In this document: positions 44,291 to 51,965 of the stretch, in pieces | How positions within the stretch are numbered: the stretch's first letter is position 1 | How the letters are laid out: the number at the start of each line of letters is the position of its first letter | Assembly: GCF_034377285.1 (NCBI RefSeq) | Contig: NZ_CP139715.1 | Span: 1,968,001 to 2,032,000 of the forward strand | DNA length: 64,000 bases | Source: Thalassobaculum sp. OXR-137 | GTDB taxonomy: Bacteria > Pseudomonadota > Alphaproteobacteria > Thalassobaculales > Thalassobaculaceae | Direction: 5' to 3' | Made by a program: the position numbers and the translations under genes | The notes under the pieces: generated by a model | The model's input: only the letters and a program-made list of their open reading frames with translations | What the model was told of the DNA's origin: nothing | Database searches by the model: none

Positions 44291-44387
44291 ACACTCCCCG
44301 GCCTCGTGCCGGGGCCCACGGATGGGGCGACGCTACAGGTCGACGTGCACACCCAACCGTAGACCCCGGCGCGAGGCCGGGGAGTGT
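44291..44387. repeat. Palindromic interspersed element between ynjB and ynjC
   Basis: A 97-base element with inverted ends ACACTCCCCGGCC (from 44291) and GGCCGGGGAGTGT (to 44387), in which the left CCCCGGCCTCGTGCCGGGG and right CCCCGGCGCGAGGCCGGGG form hairpins. Same family as the elements at 32.7 and 37.2 kb. Confidence 0.8.
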
Positions 44388-44438
44388 GCAATGGGGGGAG
44401 GGGGTGAGAGGGACCGTCGCAGCCCAAAGGCGCCGCCG

Positions 44439-46100
44439 ATGATCCGTCTCGCCCCGGTGCTTGCCGTGCTGGTGATGATCGGGCCAGTCGCGGCCGGCCT
44501 GGTGGGGACGCTGCTGCCGGCGCTCGGGTGGCTGCCGGTGCTCGGCGGCCATAGGGTCTCCCTCGATACCTTCCGCGCCCTGCTGGCCGAACCCGGCCTG
44601 GAGACCAGCGTCTGGCTGTCGCTCTCCGTCGGGCTTGGATCGACGCTCGCGGCGTTCTGCCTCGCGGTCGGTTTCACCGCCGCGGCGCATGGAACGCGAC
44701 TGTTTCGGGCGGCGCGACGGCTGATCTCGCCGCTGCTGTCGGTGCCGCACGTGACCCTGGCGCTCGGTCTCGCCTTCCTGATCGCGCCGAGCGGCTGGGC
44801 GGCGCGGCTGCTGTCGCCGTGGGCGACCGGGTGGCAGCGGCCGCCGGATCTGCTGATCGTCCAGGACCCGAACGGTCTGTCCCTGGCCCTCGGCCTGGTG
44901 CTGAAGGAGACGCCGTTCCTGTTCCTGATGCTGTTGGCCGCACTGGGCGGCCTGCCCACCGACCGGATCCTCTCCGCGACCCGCACCCTCGGCTACCGGC
45001 CGATGACCGGATGGCTCAAGGCGGTGTTGCCGCAGGCCTATCCCCGCCTGCGCCTGCCGATCTTCGCCGTGCTCGCGTTCGCGACCTCAACCGTGGACAT
45101 GGCGATCCTGCTCGGACCCTCAACGCCGGCCCCGCTGGCGGTGCGGGTGGTCCAGTGGATGGGCGATCCGGATCTGGCACGCCGGTTCGTCGGCTCGGCG
45201 GGCGCCGTGCTGCAGGCCGGGATCGCCGCTGCCGCCATCCTGCTGTGGATCGCCGGCGAGCGGCTGATTGCCTGGGCTGGGGGCGCCTGGATCCGGCGCG
45301 GCGGCCGGGGCCGGGGCGACACGGCGGTGCGGGCGGCGGCGATGGCCGCGATGACCGCTCTGGGGATGCTGGCAGTCCTGGCTCTGGCCGCGCTGGCGGT
45401 CTGGGCGGTGGCCGGGCCGTGGCGCTTTCCCGCCGCGTTGCCGGCGACCCTGTCGGCCGAGGGCTGGCTGCGGGATGGCGATGCGCTGTGGGCGGCGGCC
45501 GGAACGACGGCGACGGTCGCCCTGGCGGCGACGGCGATCGCCCTGGTGCTGGTCGTCGGATGCCTGGAGCGGGAGACGCGCACCGGAAGCCGTCCGGGCC
45601 GGGCGGTGGACTGGCTGCTCTACGCGCCGCTGATCGTGCCGCAGGTGGCGTTCCTGTTCGGCGTGCAGGTCCTGCTCGTGGTCGCCCGCCTGGACGGAAG
45701 CTGGCTCGCCGTCGTGTGGAGCCACCTGGTCTTCGTCCTGCCCTACGTTTTCCTGTCCCTGGCCGGGGCGTGGCGCCGGTTCGACACCCGCTACATCGCC
45801 GTCGCTCGCAGCCTCGGCCGCAGCGCGACCGCCGTGCTGATCTCGGTCACCTTGCCGATGCTGGCGCGGCCGGTGGCCACCGCGGCGGCGGTCGGCGCGG
45901 CGGTGTCGGTGGCGCTCTATCTGCCCACCCTGTTCGCCGGAGCAGGGCGAATCGAGACGCTGACAACGGAAGCGGTGGCCCGGTCGGCCTCGGGAGACCG
46001 GCGCGTGATCGCCGCCTACGGTCTTCTCCAGATCTGCTTGCCGCTGGCCGGATTCGCCTTGGCCGGCCTTGCGGCCCGTCGCTTTTCTCGACCGCGTTAA
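44439..46100 (+). CDS. ynjC: ABC transporter permease, YnjC-like, two fused permease halves
   Basis: A 553-residue membrane protein with about 12 helices in two homologous halves. Each half carries the permease loop that contacts the ATPase: SATRTLGYRPMTGWLKAVLPQ near residue 182 and AVARSLGRSATAVLISVTLP near residue 457. Fused permeases of this kind are typical of the YnjC/ThiP/FbpB group. The ATG at 44439 opens a hydrophobic helix (LAPVLAVLVMIGPVAAGLV). It completes the importer with ynjB and the displaced ynjD. Confidence 0.9.
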   Translation: MIRLAPVLAVLVMIGPVAAGLVGTLLPALGWLPVLGGHRVSLDTFRALLAEPGLETSVWLSLSVGLGSTLAAFCLAVGFTAAAHGTRLFRAARRLISPLLSVPHVTLALGLAFLIAPSGWAARLLSPWATGWQRPPDLLIVQDPNGLSLALGLVLKETPFLFLMLLAALGGLPTDRILSATRTLGYRPMTGWLKAVLPQAYPRLRLPIFAVLAFATSTVDMAILLGPSTPAPLAVRVVQWMGDPDLARRFVGSAGAVLQAGIAAAAILLWIAGERLIAWAGGAWIRRGGRGRGDTAVRAAAMAAMTALGMLAVLALAALAVWAVAGPWRFPAALPATLSAEGWLRDGDALWAAAGTTATVALAATAIALVLVVGCLERETRTGSRPGRAVDWLLYAPLIVPQVAFLFGVQVLLVVARLDGSWLAVVWSHLVFVLPYVFLSLAGAWRRFDTRYIAVARSLGRSATAVLISVTLPMLARPVATAAAVGAAVSVALYLPTLFAGAGRIETLTTEAVARSASGDRRVIAAYGLLQICLPLAGFALAGLAARRFSRPR

Positions 46101-46312
46101 CGGTTCGGTTACTGCTGCGTTGCACAATGTCGCACCACACCGCCCTTGAATTATCCGACGGAGGGCGCTAAGTGACGCGTTCAAGATTCCACACCGTCAA
46201 CGCGCCATAGGCAGTCCGACCTTTCGGGCGCCTGCGCGTCTTGTCTGCCGAGCGCCTCTGCTTGCACCGGTGCCGGGTGGGCTGACACGTTATCATCAAA
46301 GAGGAGGACCGC

Positions 46313-46882
46313 ATGGCAGATAAGCCGCTCGCCGGACGTACCATTGCAATTATGCTCGCCAACGGATTTGACGAGATCGAGTTCACCGAGCCCCAGAAGA
46401 AGCTGATCGAGGCCGGCGCGACCACCAAGGTGGTGTCGCGCGCCAACGGTCTGGTCAACGGCTGGTACGAGGGCTCCTGGGGCCACTTCTTCCCCGTCGA
46501 CGTCGATCTGGCCGAAACGCTGGCAGTCGACTATGACGGCCTGGTTATTCCGGGTGGCATGCGCGCCGTCGACAAGATGGCCGATGATCCCCACAGCCAG
46601 CGCGTCCTGAAGGCGTTCATGCGCGCTTCCATGCCGGTCGCCGTCGTCGGCGACGCGGGCAAGCTGCTGGCGCAGACCGACACCGCCAAGGGCCGCACCG
46701 TGACCTCCTCCGAGGACGTCCGGGCCGAGCTCGAGGCCGCCGGCGCGAGTTGGGAAGCCACCCCGTTCGTGGTCGAAGGCGCCCTGGTCACCGCCAATGG
46801 CGTTGAGGGCGTGCGCGACGCGATGGACGCGTTCGTCGCCGTCGTCGCCGCTTACGAAGGCGAAGACGCCAAGGCCGCCTGA
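46313..46882 (+). CDS. DJ-1/PfpI family protein lacking the nucleophile cysteine
   Basis: A 189-residue flavodoxin-like protein of the DJ-1/PfpI superfamily. The conserved glutamate is kept in MLANGFDEIEF and YDGLVIPGGMRAVDKM is typical. The nucleophile elbow, normally ICHG, reads VVGDAGKLL (Gly113, Asp114), and the whole protein has no cysteine, so glyoxalase- or protease-type chemistry through a thiolate is not possible. It may be a binding or structural member. A strong GAGGAGG site precedes the ATG. The 212 bases upstream contain no gene. Confidence 0.85.
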   Translation: MADKPLAGRTIAIMLANGFDEIEFTEPQKKLIEAGATTKVVSRANGLVNGWYEGSWGHFFPVDVDLAETLAVDYDGLVIPGGMRAVDKMADDPHSQRVLKAFMRASMPVAVVGDAGKLLAQTDTAKGRTVTSSEDVRAELEAAGASWEATPFVVEGALVTANGVEGVRDAMDAFVAVVAAYEGEDAKAA

Positions 46883-47008
46883 TCCGGCTTCGGAAGAAAT
46901 CTGGCGCCGGACCTCCGGCGCCGCATAAAAGTCTGGAAGCGACGTCGGTGAATGCATCGGCGTCGCTTTCGTTTTTGCACCGCATCGATCAGCCGATAGA
47001 GTGCCGCC

Positions 47009-47257
47009 ATGACCAGTGAATCGCCCCGCCCTGTCGCCACCATCCCGAGTCCCTGCGTCGGCGTCTGCTCGATCGACCGCGAGACCCGGTTCTGCCTGGG
47101 ATGCCATCGCTCGATGGAAGAGATCGCCCACTGGTCGCGCTACGACGATGCGCGCCGTCTCGAGGTGATCGAGGCGCTGCGGCAGCGTCAGACAGAGGCC
47201 GGCGAGAACCGCCGCCGCATGACCAAGCGCCGCCGTCTGGCGGGCTCCACGGAATAG
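47009..47257 (+). CDS. DUF1289 family small cysteine protein
   Basis: An 82-residue protein with the DUF1289 motif SPCVGVCSIDRETRFCLGCHRSMEEI: four cysteines that probably hold a metal or iron-sulfur site. The C-terminal half is basic (RRRMTKRRRL). The function is unknown. It sits 11 bases ahead of the methyltransferase gene and likely shares its transcript. Confidence 0.88.
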   Translation: MTSESPRPVATIPSPCVGVCSIDRETRFCLGCHRSMEEIAHWSRYDDARRLEVIEALRQRQTEAGENRRRMTKRRRLAGSTE

Positions 47258-47268
47258 GGGACACCCGC

Positions 47269-48315
47269 GTGTCGAATGCGTTGCTGGAGCTGCTGGCCGA
47301 GCGTGGCCATCTGATCGCCGACGGGGCCATGGGCACCAACCTGTTCGCCCTGGGTCTGGAGACCGGCGACTCGCCGGAGCTCTGGAACGTGCAGGAACCG
47401 GCCAAGGTCGCCACCGTGCACCGGGATTTCCTTGTGGCCGGATCGGACATCGTGCTGACCAACAGTTTCGGCGGCACCGCCCACCGGCTGAAGCTGCACG
47501 GCGCCCAGGACCGGGTGAAGGAACTCAACGCCGCGGCCGCCCGGATCTGCCGCACCGAAGTGGACCGCTGGAAACAGGAGACCGGCAAGACCTGTCTCGT
47601 GGCCGGGTCCATGGGGCCGACCGGCGAGCTGTTCGAGCCGCTCGGCGCACTGACGCCGGAGACGGGCGAGGCGGCCTTCGCCGCCCAGGCGGAAGGGCTG
47701 GCCGAGGGCGGGGCCGACATCCTGTGGATCGAGACCATGTCGGCGGCCGAGGAGATGGCCGCCGCCGTGGCCGGTGCCGCGCGGGTCGGCCTGCCGATCG
47801 TCGCCACCATGACCTTCGACACCAATGCCCGCACCATGATGGGGCTGACGCCGGCGGATTTCGCTGCCCTGGCGAAGACCCTGGCCACGCCGCCCAGTGC
47901 CATCGGCGCCAATTGCGGCGTCGGCCCGGCAGAATTGGCGCAGACCGTGCTCGCCCTGACCGAGGCCGATCCGCTGGCGGTGGTCGTGGCCAAGGGCAAT
48001 TGCGGCATTCCGCAATTTGTCGATGGCGCCATCGTCTATGACGGCACGCCGGAGGCGATGGCCCTCTATGCCCGGATCGTCCGTGATGCCGGGGCGCGGA
48101 TCGTCGGCGGCTGCTGCGGCTCCAAGCCGGACCATGTCCGGGCCATCGCCGAGGCGCTGAAGGGCTACACGCCGGGCGACCGGCCGACGTTGGAGCGGAT
48201 CACCGAGGAATTGGGCGCGCCCTGGTCCAAGGGCGGCCGGCTGTCGGCCCATGCGCCGGAGGGCATCGAGGACGACGGCGCCCGCCGTCGCGGACGCCGC
48301 CGGCGGGCCAGCTGA
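47269..48315 (+). CDS. bmt: Homocysteine S-methyltransferase, betaine-homocysteine type
   Basis: A 348-residue zinc enzyme that transfers a methyl group from betaine or a related donor to homocysteine, giving methionine. The zinc cysteines lie in GANCGVGPAEL and VGGCCGSKPDHV, and the N-terminus has LIADGAMGTNLFALGL. It is a stand-alone homocysteine-binding barrel with no cobalamin domain. The C-terminus is an arginine-rich tail. The GTG start follows AGGGGAC. Together with metY it gives the organism two methionine-related enzymes in this window. Confidence 0.9.
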   Translation: MSNALLELLAERGHLIADGAMGTNLFALGLETGDSPELWNVQEPAKVATVHRDFLVAGSDIVLTNSFGGTAHRLKLHGAQDRVKELNAAAARICRTEVDRWKQETGKTCLVAGSMGPTGELFEPLGALTPETGEAAFAAQAEGLAEGGADILWIETMSAAEEMAAAVAGAARVGLPIVATMTFDTNARTMMGLTPADFAALAKTLATPPSAIGANCGVGPAELAQTVLALTEADPLAVVVAKGNCGIPQFVDGAIVYDGTPEAMALYARIVRDAGARIVGGCCGSKPDHVRAIAEALKGYTPGDRPTLERITEELGAPWSKGGRLSAHAPEGIEDDGARRRGRRRRAS

Positions 48316-48332
48316 GTTCTGGGGAGGGGAAC

Positions 48333-48731
48333 GTGAGCGCACCGATCTTTCACATGCTGGCGGGCGCTCCGGCTCCCGTCGCCCCCTATAGTCATGCGGT
48401 GGAGGTGGACGGCTGGGTGCTGGTCACCGGCCAGCTCGCCACCGACCCGGACGACGATTCCGCGCCGCTGCCCGAGGGCGTCGAGGCGCAGACGATCAAG
48501 ACCATGGAGAACCTGAAGCGGGTGCTCGCCGGGCTCGGCCTCGGCTTCGAGCATGTGGTGCAGGCCCGGGTGTTCATCACCGAGTTCGAGCGCGACTACG
48601 CCGCCATGAACGCGGTCTATGCCACGTATTTCGCCGAGGACCGCCGCCCGGCCCGCACCTGTATCGGGGTGACGGGCCTGGCGCGCGGCGCGCTGGTGGA
48701 GATCGACTTCGTGGTCAAGCGGCCGGACTGA
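48333..48731 (+). CDS. RidA family enamine/imine deaminase
   Basis: A 132-residue RidA/YjgF/UK114 protein, which hydrolyses reactive enamines and imines from PLP enzymes. PYSHAVEVDGWVLVTGQLATDP opens the fold and the active-site arginine is in RPARTCIGVTGLARGALVEID. The GTG start follows GGAGGGG. It is the last gene of the DUF1289-methyltransferase-RidA run and is followed by a palindromic element. Confidence 0.92.
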   Translation: MSAPIFHMLAGAPAPVAPYSHAVEVDGWVLVTGQLATDPDDDSAPLPEGVEAQTIKTMENLKRVLAGLGLGFEHVVQARVFITEFERDYAAMNAVYATYFAEDRRPARTCIGVTGLARGALVEIDFVVKRPD

Positions 48732-48745
48732 GCCGTCGGCGGGCC

Positions 48746-48871
48746 CTTCGACACGCGCTCCCGGATCAGGTCCGGGAACGCTGCTCAGGGCGAGGTCATC
48801 TCAAAAAAATAGAAAGACGTCGCCCTGAGCAGCCCCGCCCCGGACTTGAGCCGGGGCGGGGCGTGTCGAAG
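48746..48871. repeat. Palindromic element with nested inverted repeats
   Basis: A 126-base element with outer arms CTTCGACACGC (48746-48756) and GCGTGTCGAAG (48861-48871). A perfect 14-bp inner pair, GCTGCTCAGGGCGA (48780-48793) and TCGCCCTGAGCAGC (48820-48833), surrounds an A-rich loop. It lies between converging genes and can fold as a long hairpin on both strands, so it may act as a bidirectional transcription end. Confidence 0.8.
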
Positions 48872-48889
48872 GGTGGGCCGCTTATGCCG

Positions 48890-49474
48890 TTAGCCCTCGT
48901 TGATCGCCAGACCGGAGAGAACATCGGCGATGGTGTCGTTGGCCACCGCGTCGTTCGGATTGGCGCAGGCGAAGCCCCAGGTCGCCCGGTTGCCGGCTTC
49001 CACGATCTCGGTCTTGCCCTGATCCCAGGTGCGGGTGAAGGCAAAGCACAGATCCGCGCCGCTGGAGAACCGACGCACGGTGAACTGCCGGGTACCGGTG
49101 ATTACGTCGAAGGACTCGCTGAACTCCGGCTTCGCGCCGCGTGTCTGGCCGATGAGGTTGGCGATCTGATCCGGATCCTTCGGCGTGTGCAGGCGGTCGC
49201 CGCTGGAGATCTCCTCATAGACCACGAGGGCACGGGCGAGCCGCGTCTCAGGGGACTGATACATGGCGGCATGCTGGGTCGCCGGGCTGCCGCCCTGCTG
49301 CCGGGTGGTGTAGGTGGCCTGGGTGTTCTCCACGATCGGGTGGGTCAGGCGGATCTTGGACTCCGCGCTGCGCACCTTGGCCCATTGGGCTTCGGCCGGA
49401 GAGGCGGACAGTACCGCGCCGCCGGCGGCGACGAGCGCTACGGCGAAAAACAGACGTCTCAGGGAATCGCGCAT
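48890..49474 (-). CDS. Exported protein of unknown function, paralogue of the next gene
   Basis: A 194-residue protein with a signal peptide (LFFAVALVAAGGAVLSASPAEA). The mature part begins WAKVRSAESKI and has RALVVYEEISSGDRL, then two cysteines in ADLCFAF and WGFACAN. I do not recognise a named family. The same W-x-x-VRS, KI, RA-x-VVY-x-E and paired cysteine features recur in the 191-residue protein encoded upstream, so the two are likely old duplicates. Confidence 0.7.
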   Translation of the reverse strand: MRDSLRRLFFAVALVAAGGAVLSASPAEAQWAKVRSAESKIRLTHPIVENTQATYTTRQQGGSPATQHAAMYQSPETRLARALVVYEEISSGDRLHTPKDPDQIANLIGQTRGAKPEFSESFDVITGTRQFTVRRFSSGADLCFAFTRTWDQGKTEIVEAGNRATWGFACANPNDAVANDTIADVLSGLAINEG

Positions 49475-49615
49475 ACTTCCTCACTCTTGAGTTGTCGGCG
49501 CCGCGGACCTGCCGCCGACGCTCCTCGCATACCCGCCCCCAGGATCCCTCGGCCTTAACCTCTCCGGCGCCCCGATGCAACCCACGGCCGATCCGGGGCG
49601 GCGCGGATCGCGGCG

Positions 49616-50191
49616 TCAGTCGCGGACGTGGATGGCCTGCGCCACGGCGAGCAGACGGTCGGTCGTCACCGCGACGTCGGGCGCCTCGCAGAGATAGCCG
49701 AGAAGCTGGTCGGTGCCGGCCGATGAGAGCTCGCCGCCGGACACGCCCCAGGTCTGCGCGATCGCCGCACACTCCACGTTGTTTTCGAAACGGAAGCGCT
49801 GAACGTCGAGGAGTCCCCGGTCGGTCGTCAGCTGGAGCCGCTGGCCAAGATCGATATCGGCGCCCTGCAGGGAGCGCCATTTCAGGACCCGCTCGGCCGT
49901 CCGGGCGATGCGGAAATGGTAGCCGGGCTGCAGCTCGATATAGACCAGCATCGCCCGGTCCAGCTTGAACTTGTCGGTCTTGTAGCGGGCGACGTGGAAG
50001 GTGCTGCTGAAGCTGTCGTCGGATGCCTTCAGGAAGATGCCGTGTCCCGTCGCCTCCGGCAGGTCGATCAGGATCTTCGTGTCGTTGGACCGCACCGATT
50101 GCCAGTCAAGCCCGGCATCCTGCGCCGCGGCGGCGCTTATGCCCTGAAGGACGAGGGGGCAGAGAAGGAGGGCAGCGAGAAAAAGTCTCAT
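49616..50191 (-). CDS. Exported protein of unknown function, paralogue of the preceding gene
   Basis: A 191-residue protein with a signal peptide (LFLAALLLCPLVLQGISAAAA). The mature part begins near LDWQSVRSNDTKI and has LDRAMLVYIELQPGYHF, with cysteines in NNVECAAIAQTWG and LLGYLCEAPD, the likely disulfide pair. Family unknown. It lies 9 bases downstream of the DUF2927 lipoprotein gene and shares its direction, which suggests a three-gene envelope unit. Confidence 0.7.
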   Translation of the reverse strand: MRLFLAALLLCPLVLQGISAAAAQDAGLDWQSVRSNDTKILIDLPEATGHGIFLKASDDSFSSTFHVARYKTDKFKLDRAMLVYIELQPGYHFRIARTAERVLKWRSLQGADIDLGQRLQLTTDRGLLDVQRFRFENNVECAAIAQTWGVSGGELSSAGTDQLLGYLCEAPDVAVTTDRLLAVAQAIHVRD

Positions 50192-50200
50192 CGGATCCTC

Positions 50201-50875
50201 TCAGTTGGTTGCCGTACGTGACGCCTCGCGATCCGCATAGGCTTGGAGGGCGGGAAACATGCGTTCGACCTCTGCCAGGGCTTCGTTCCGCGGCGTTCCC
50301 GCCTGAAGCCGGTCCGACATCAGCGCCCGCAGCGCCATGATATCCCACCGGCTCAGGGTCATCTGTTCGTGGAATGGGCTCATCACCGAGGCGATGGCGG
50401 CGGAATGGAAACGGAAGCCGAGCGCGTGCATCATCTCATGGTCGATGCAGCGGATGATGCGCTCCTCGGTGTCCTCGGCGATCCAGATGCTGGCGCGGAT
50501 GATCTCGTCGCCGGCATAGGACAGCCGCACGAAACACGAGGTCAGGTTCTCCTGGACCGGATAGGCGGTACCGATCGGGTCCTGGCGGAAGCGGATCACT
50601 CCGTTCTCCCGCACCTGAACCGAGTCGCGGCCGGCGATGCCGGCGATCCGGTCCATGCGCGACGCCGCGATCCGGGTGAACGTCTCGGATCCCTCCGCCG
50701 TCCATTCGAGCGGGCCTTCCCAGCGGCGGGCGGTGCGCTGTTTGTCCGCCGCGCCGTCCGCGCCGCTGCCGAAGGTCAGCTCGTCGAAGAACCGCACGAA
50801 GCGGTCGTCTCTCACCGCGGTCGTCTGACAGGCACCGAGCAGGACCGCGAGCAGGACGAGGACGGCGACCTTCAC
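50201..50875 (-). CDS. DUF2927 lipoprotein with zincin-like HExxH motif
   Basis: A 224-residue protein with a lipobox (VLLAVLLGACQ), so probably lipid-anchored. The body carries a metallopeptidase-like DHEMMHALGFRFHSA segment, i.e. HExxH plus the following glycine, near residues 158-172, in agreement with DUF2927. Whether it is a protease is not shown. The GTG start at 50875 overlaps the LysE-type gene stop as GTGA. An in-frame open stretch continues upstream, but that region codes for the transporter in another frame. Confidence 0.78.
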   Translation of the reverse strand: MKVAVLVLLAVLLGACQTTAVRDDRFVRFFDELTFGSGADGAADKQRTARRWEGPLEWTAEGSETFTRIAASRMDRIAGIAGRDSVQVRENGVIRFRQDPIGTAYPVQENLTSCFVRLSYAGDEIIRASIWIAEDTEERIIRCIDHEMMHALGFRFHSAAIASVMSPFHEQMTLSRWDIMALRALMSDRLQAGTPRNEALAEVERMFPALQAYADREASRTATN

Positions 50876-51510
50876 GTCCGCCTCAGGGCGGCCGTGAGAA
50901 CGCCGGCGCCGATCAGGCAGCCGGCCCCGACCCGGTTGACCGTGCGCAGCGCCGCGGGAGAGCGCAGCCGGGTGCGGGCGGCGCTCGCGGCCAGGACATA
51001 GAGGCTGTTGGTGATCACCGACACGCCCAGGAAGGTGGGAGCGAGCACCAGGAGCTGCGGCAGCACCGGGGCGTGCGGCGTCATGAACTGCGGCAGGAAG
51101 GCAATGAAGAAGGCGATCAGCTTCGGGTTCAGCGCCGTGACCACGAAGCCGTGTAGCGCCCGGCGACGGCCCTTCGACCGGTCCGCGACGGCGCCCGCCT
51201 GGGCCGCGTCGACCGCATGGGGGTCGACGGGCGCGCGCCACATCTTCACGCCGAGCCAGATCAGGTAGGCGGCCCCGGCGAACTTCATCACCGTGAACAC
51301 GACGGCGGAACTTGCCAGGATCGCGCCCAGTCCAACGGCGGAGATGGCGAGGGCTGCGAGGTCGCCCGCCAACACGCCGCCGACGGCACCGAAGGCCGCC
51401 CGCCGGCCGTCGCCAAGGGCATAGCCGACGATAAGCATGGTGGTCGGTCCAGGCAGCAGAAGAATGGCCACAGAGGCGGTGACGAAGGCTAGCCACAGAT
51501 CGATGGGCAT
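50872..51510 (-). CDS. LysE family amino-acid/metabolite exporter
   Basis: A 212-residue membrane protein with six hydrophobic helices. It has the LysE/RhtB signature AILLLPGPTTMLIVGYALGDGRRAAFGAVGG near the N-terminus, AGAAYLIWLGVKMWR, and GFVVTALNPKLIAFFIAFLPQF. It exports amino acids or similar compounds; the substrate is not predictable. The start at 51510 (MPIDLWLAF) is preferred over the codon four residues earlier. It is the first gene of a unit ending in the three envelope proteins. Confidence 0.9.
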   Translation of the reverse strand: MPIDLWLAFVTASVAILLLPGPTTMLIVGYALGDGRRAAFGAVGGVLAGDLAALAISAVGLGAILASSAVVFTVMKFAGAAYLIWLGVKMWRAPVDPHAVDAAQAGAVADRSKGRRRALHGFVVTALNPKLIAFFIAFLPQFMTPHAPVLPQLLVLAPTFLGVSVITNSLYVLAASAARTRLRSPAALRTVNRVGAGCLIGAGVLTAALRRT

Positions 51511-51783
51511 CGGCGTCTCCACAGCCGGTTTATTCCCTGAAAGCTAGCCCCGAGCCATGCGTTAGGGTCAAGCCCGACATACCGTTGACACCCACACGAA
51601 TCCCCTTGACCCATCGGCAATTCGTCTCCATGTTCCGCTTCAGAAGGCGGGCCGGGAAACGGCGGGGCGGTGCCCCACGGATCCGGGCCTTTCTTTTTGG
51701 GCCGACGGTGGAGACCGGAGGTCCAACTCGTTGGCGTCAGGGGCGAAGCCCCTACGGAGGTGACTCGACGCACTGCCTGCACG

Positions 51784-51837
51784 ATGATCGCCATGCCTTC
51801 GCATGAAGGTGGGGTCCAAACCGGCGAATATTCGTGA
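51784..51837 (+). CDS. Possible 17-residue leader peptide upstream of speD
   Basis: A short frame, MIAMPSHEGGVQTGEYS, ends with TGA three bases before the stem of the terminator at 51840. A ribosome paused at its end would cover the 5' arm of that stem. A GGAGGT lies upstream at 51757-51762, but the distance of about 20 bases is too great for a normal site, so translation is doubtful. It overlaps alternative hairpins. Confidence 0.3.
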   Translation: MIAMPSHEGGVQTGEYS

Positions 51838-51839
51838 TG

Positions 51840-51866
51840 CCCGCCCCCTGTGGGGTGGGTTTTCTT
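51840..51866 (+). terminator. Intrinsic terminator in the speD leader
   Basis: Eight-base-pair stem CCCGCCCC / GGGGTGGG (one G-U pair) with a CTGT loop, directly followed by TTTTCTT. It lies about 100 bases before the speD start and after no gene on this strand, so it fits an attenuator better than the end of an operon. Confidence 0.65.
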
Positions 51867-51965
51867 GTCTGCCCATTCCGCTCGTCCCGTAGGGCTCCTC
51901 GTGGTCCATGGGGGTGGAGGGTCTAAGGGTAGCTGGGTCAATCTTCTGGTTAGGAGGAGTGAGAC

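Larger units (their letters stand above)
51511..51965 (+). promoter_or_regulatory. Long leader of speD with hairpins, possible leader peptide and terminator
   Basis: No protein gene is supported in these 455 bases. Signals on the plus strand, in order: a TTGACA box at 51585-51590; a GGGG-CGAA-CCCC hairpin within AGGGGCGAAGCCCCT (51739-51753); overlapping alternative hairpins CATGC-CTTC-GCATG and CCTTC-GCAT-GAAGG (51794-51809); a 17-codon reading frame; and an intrinsic terminator about 100 bases before speD. The layout suggests transcription attenuation. Confidence 0.55.

Noticed and set aside
50201-51496. A single 431-codon minus-strand gene
   Set aside because: The upstream half is a shadow of the LysE-type gene. 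The lipoprotein begins at the GTG at 50875, with a lipobox right after it.
51585-51806. A 73-codon frame in the speD leader
   Set aside because: It has an arginine-rich, low-complexity sequence, no ribosome binding site and no domain, and it overlaps RNA hairpins.
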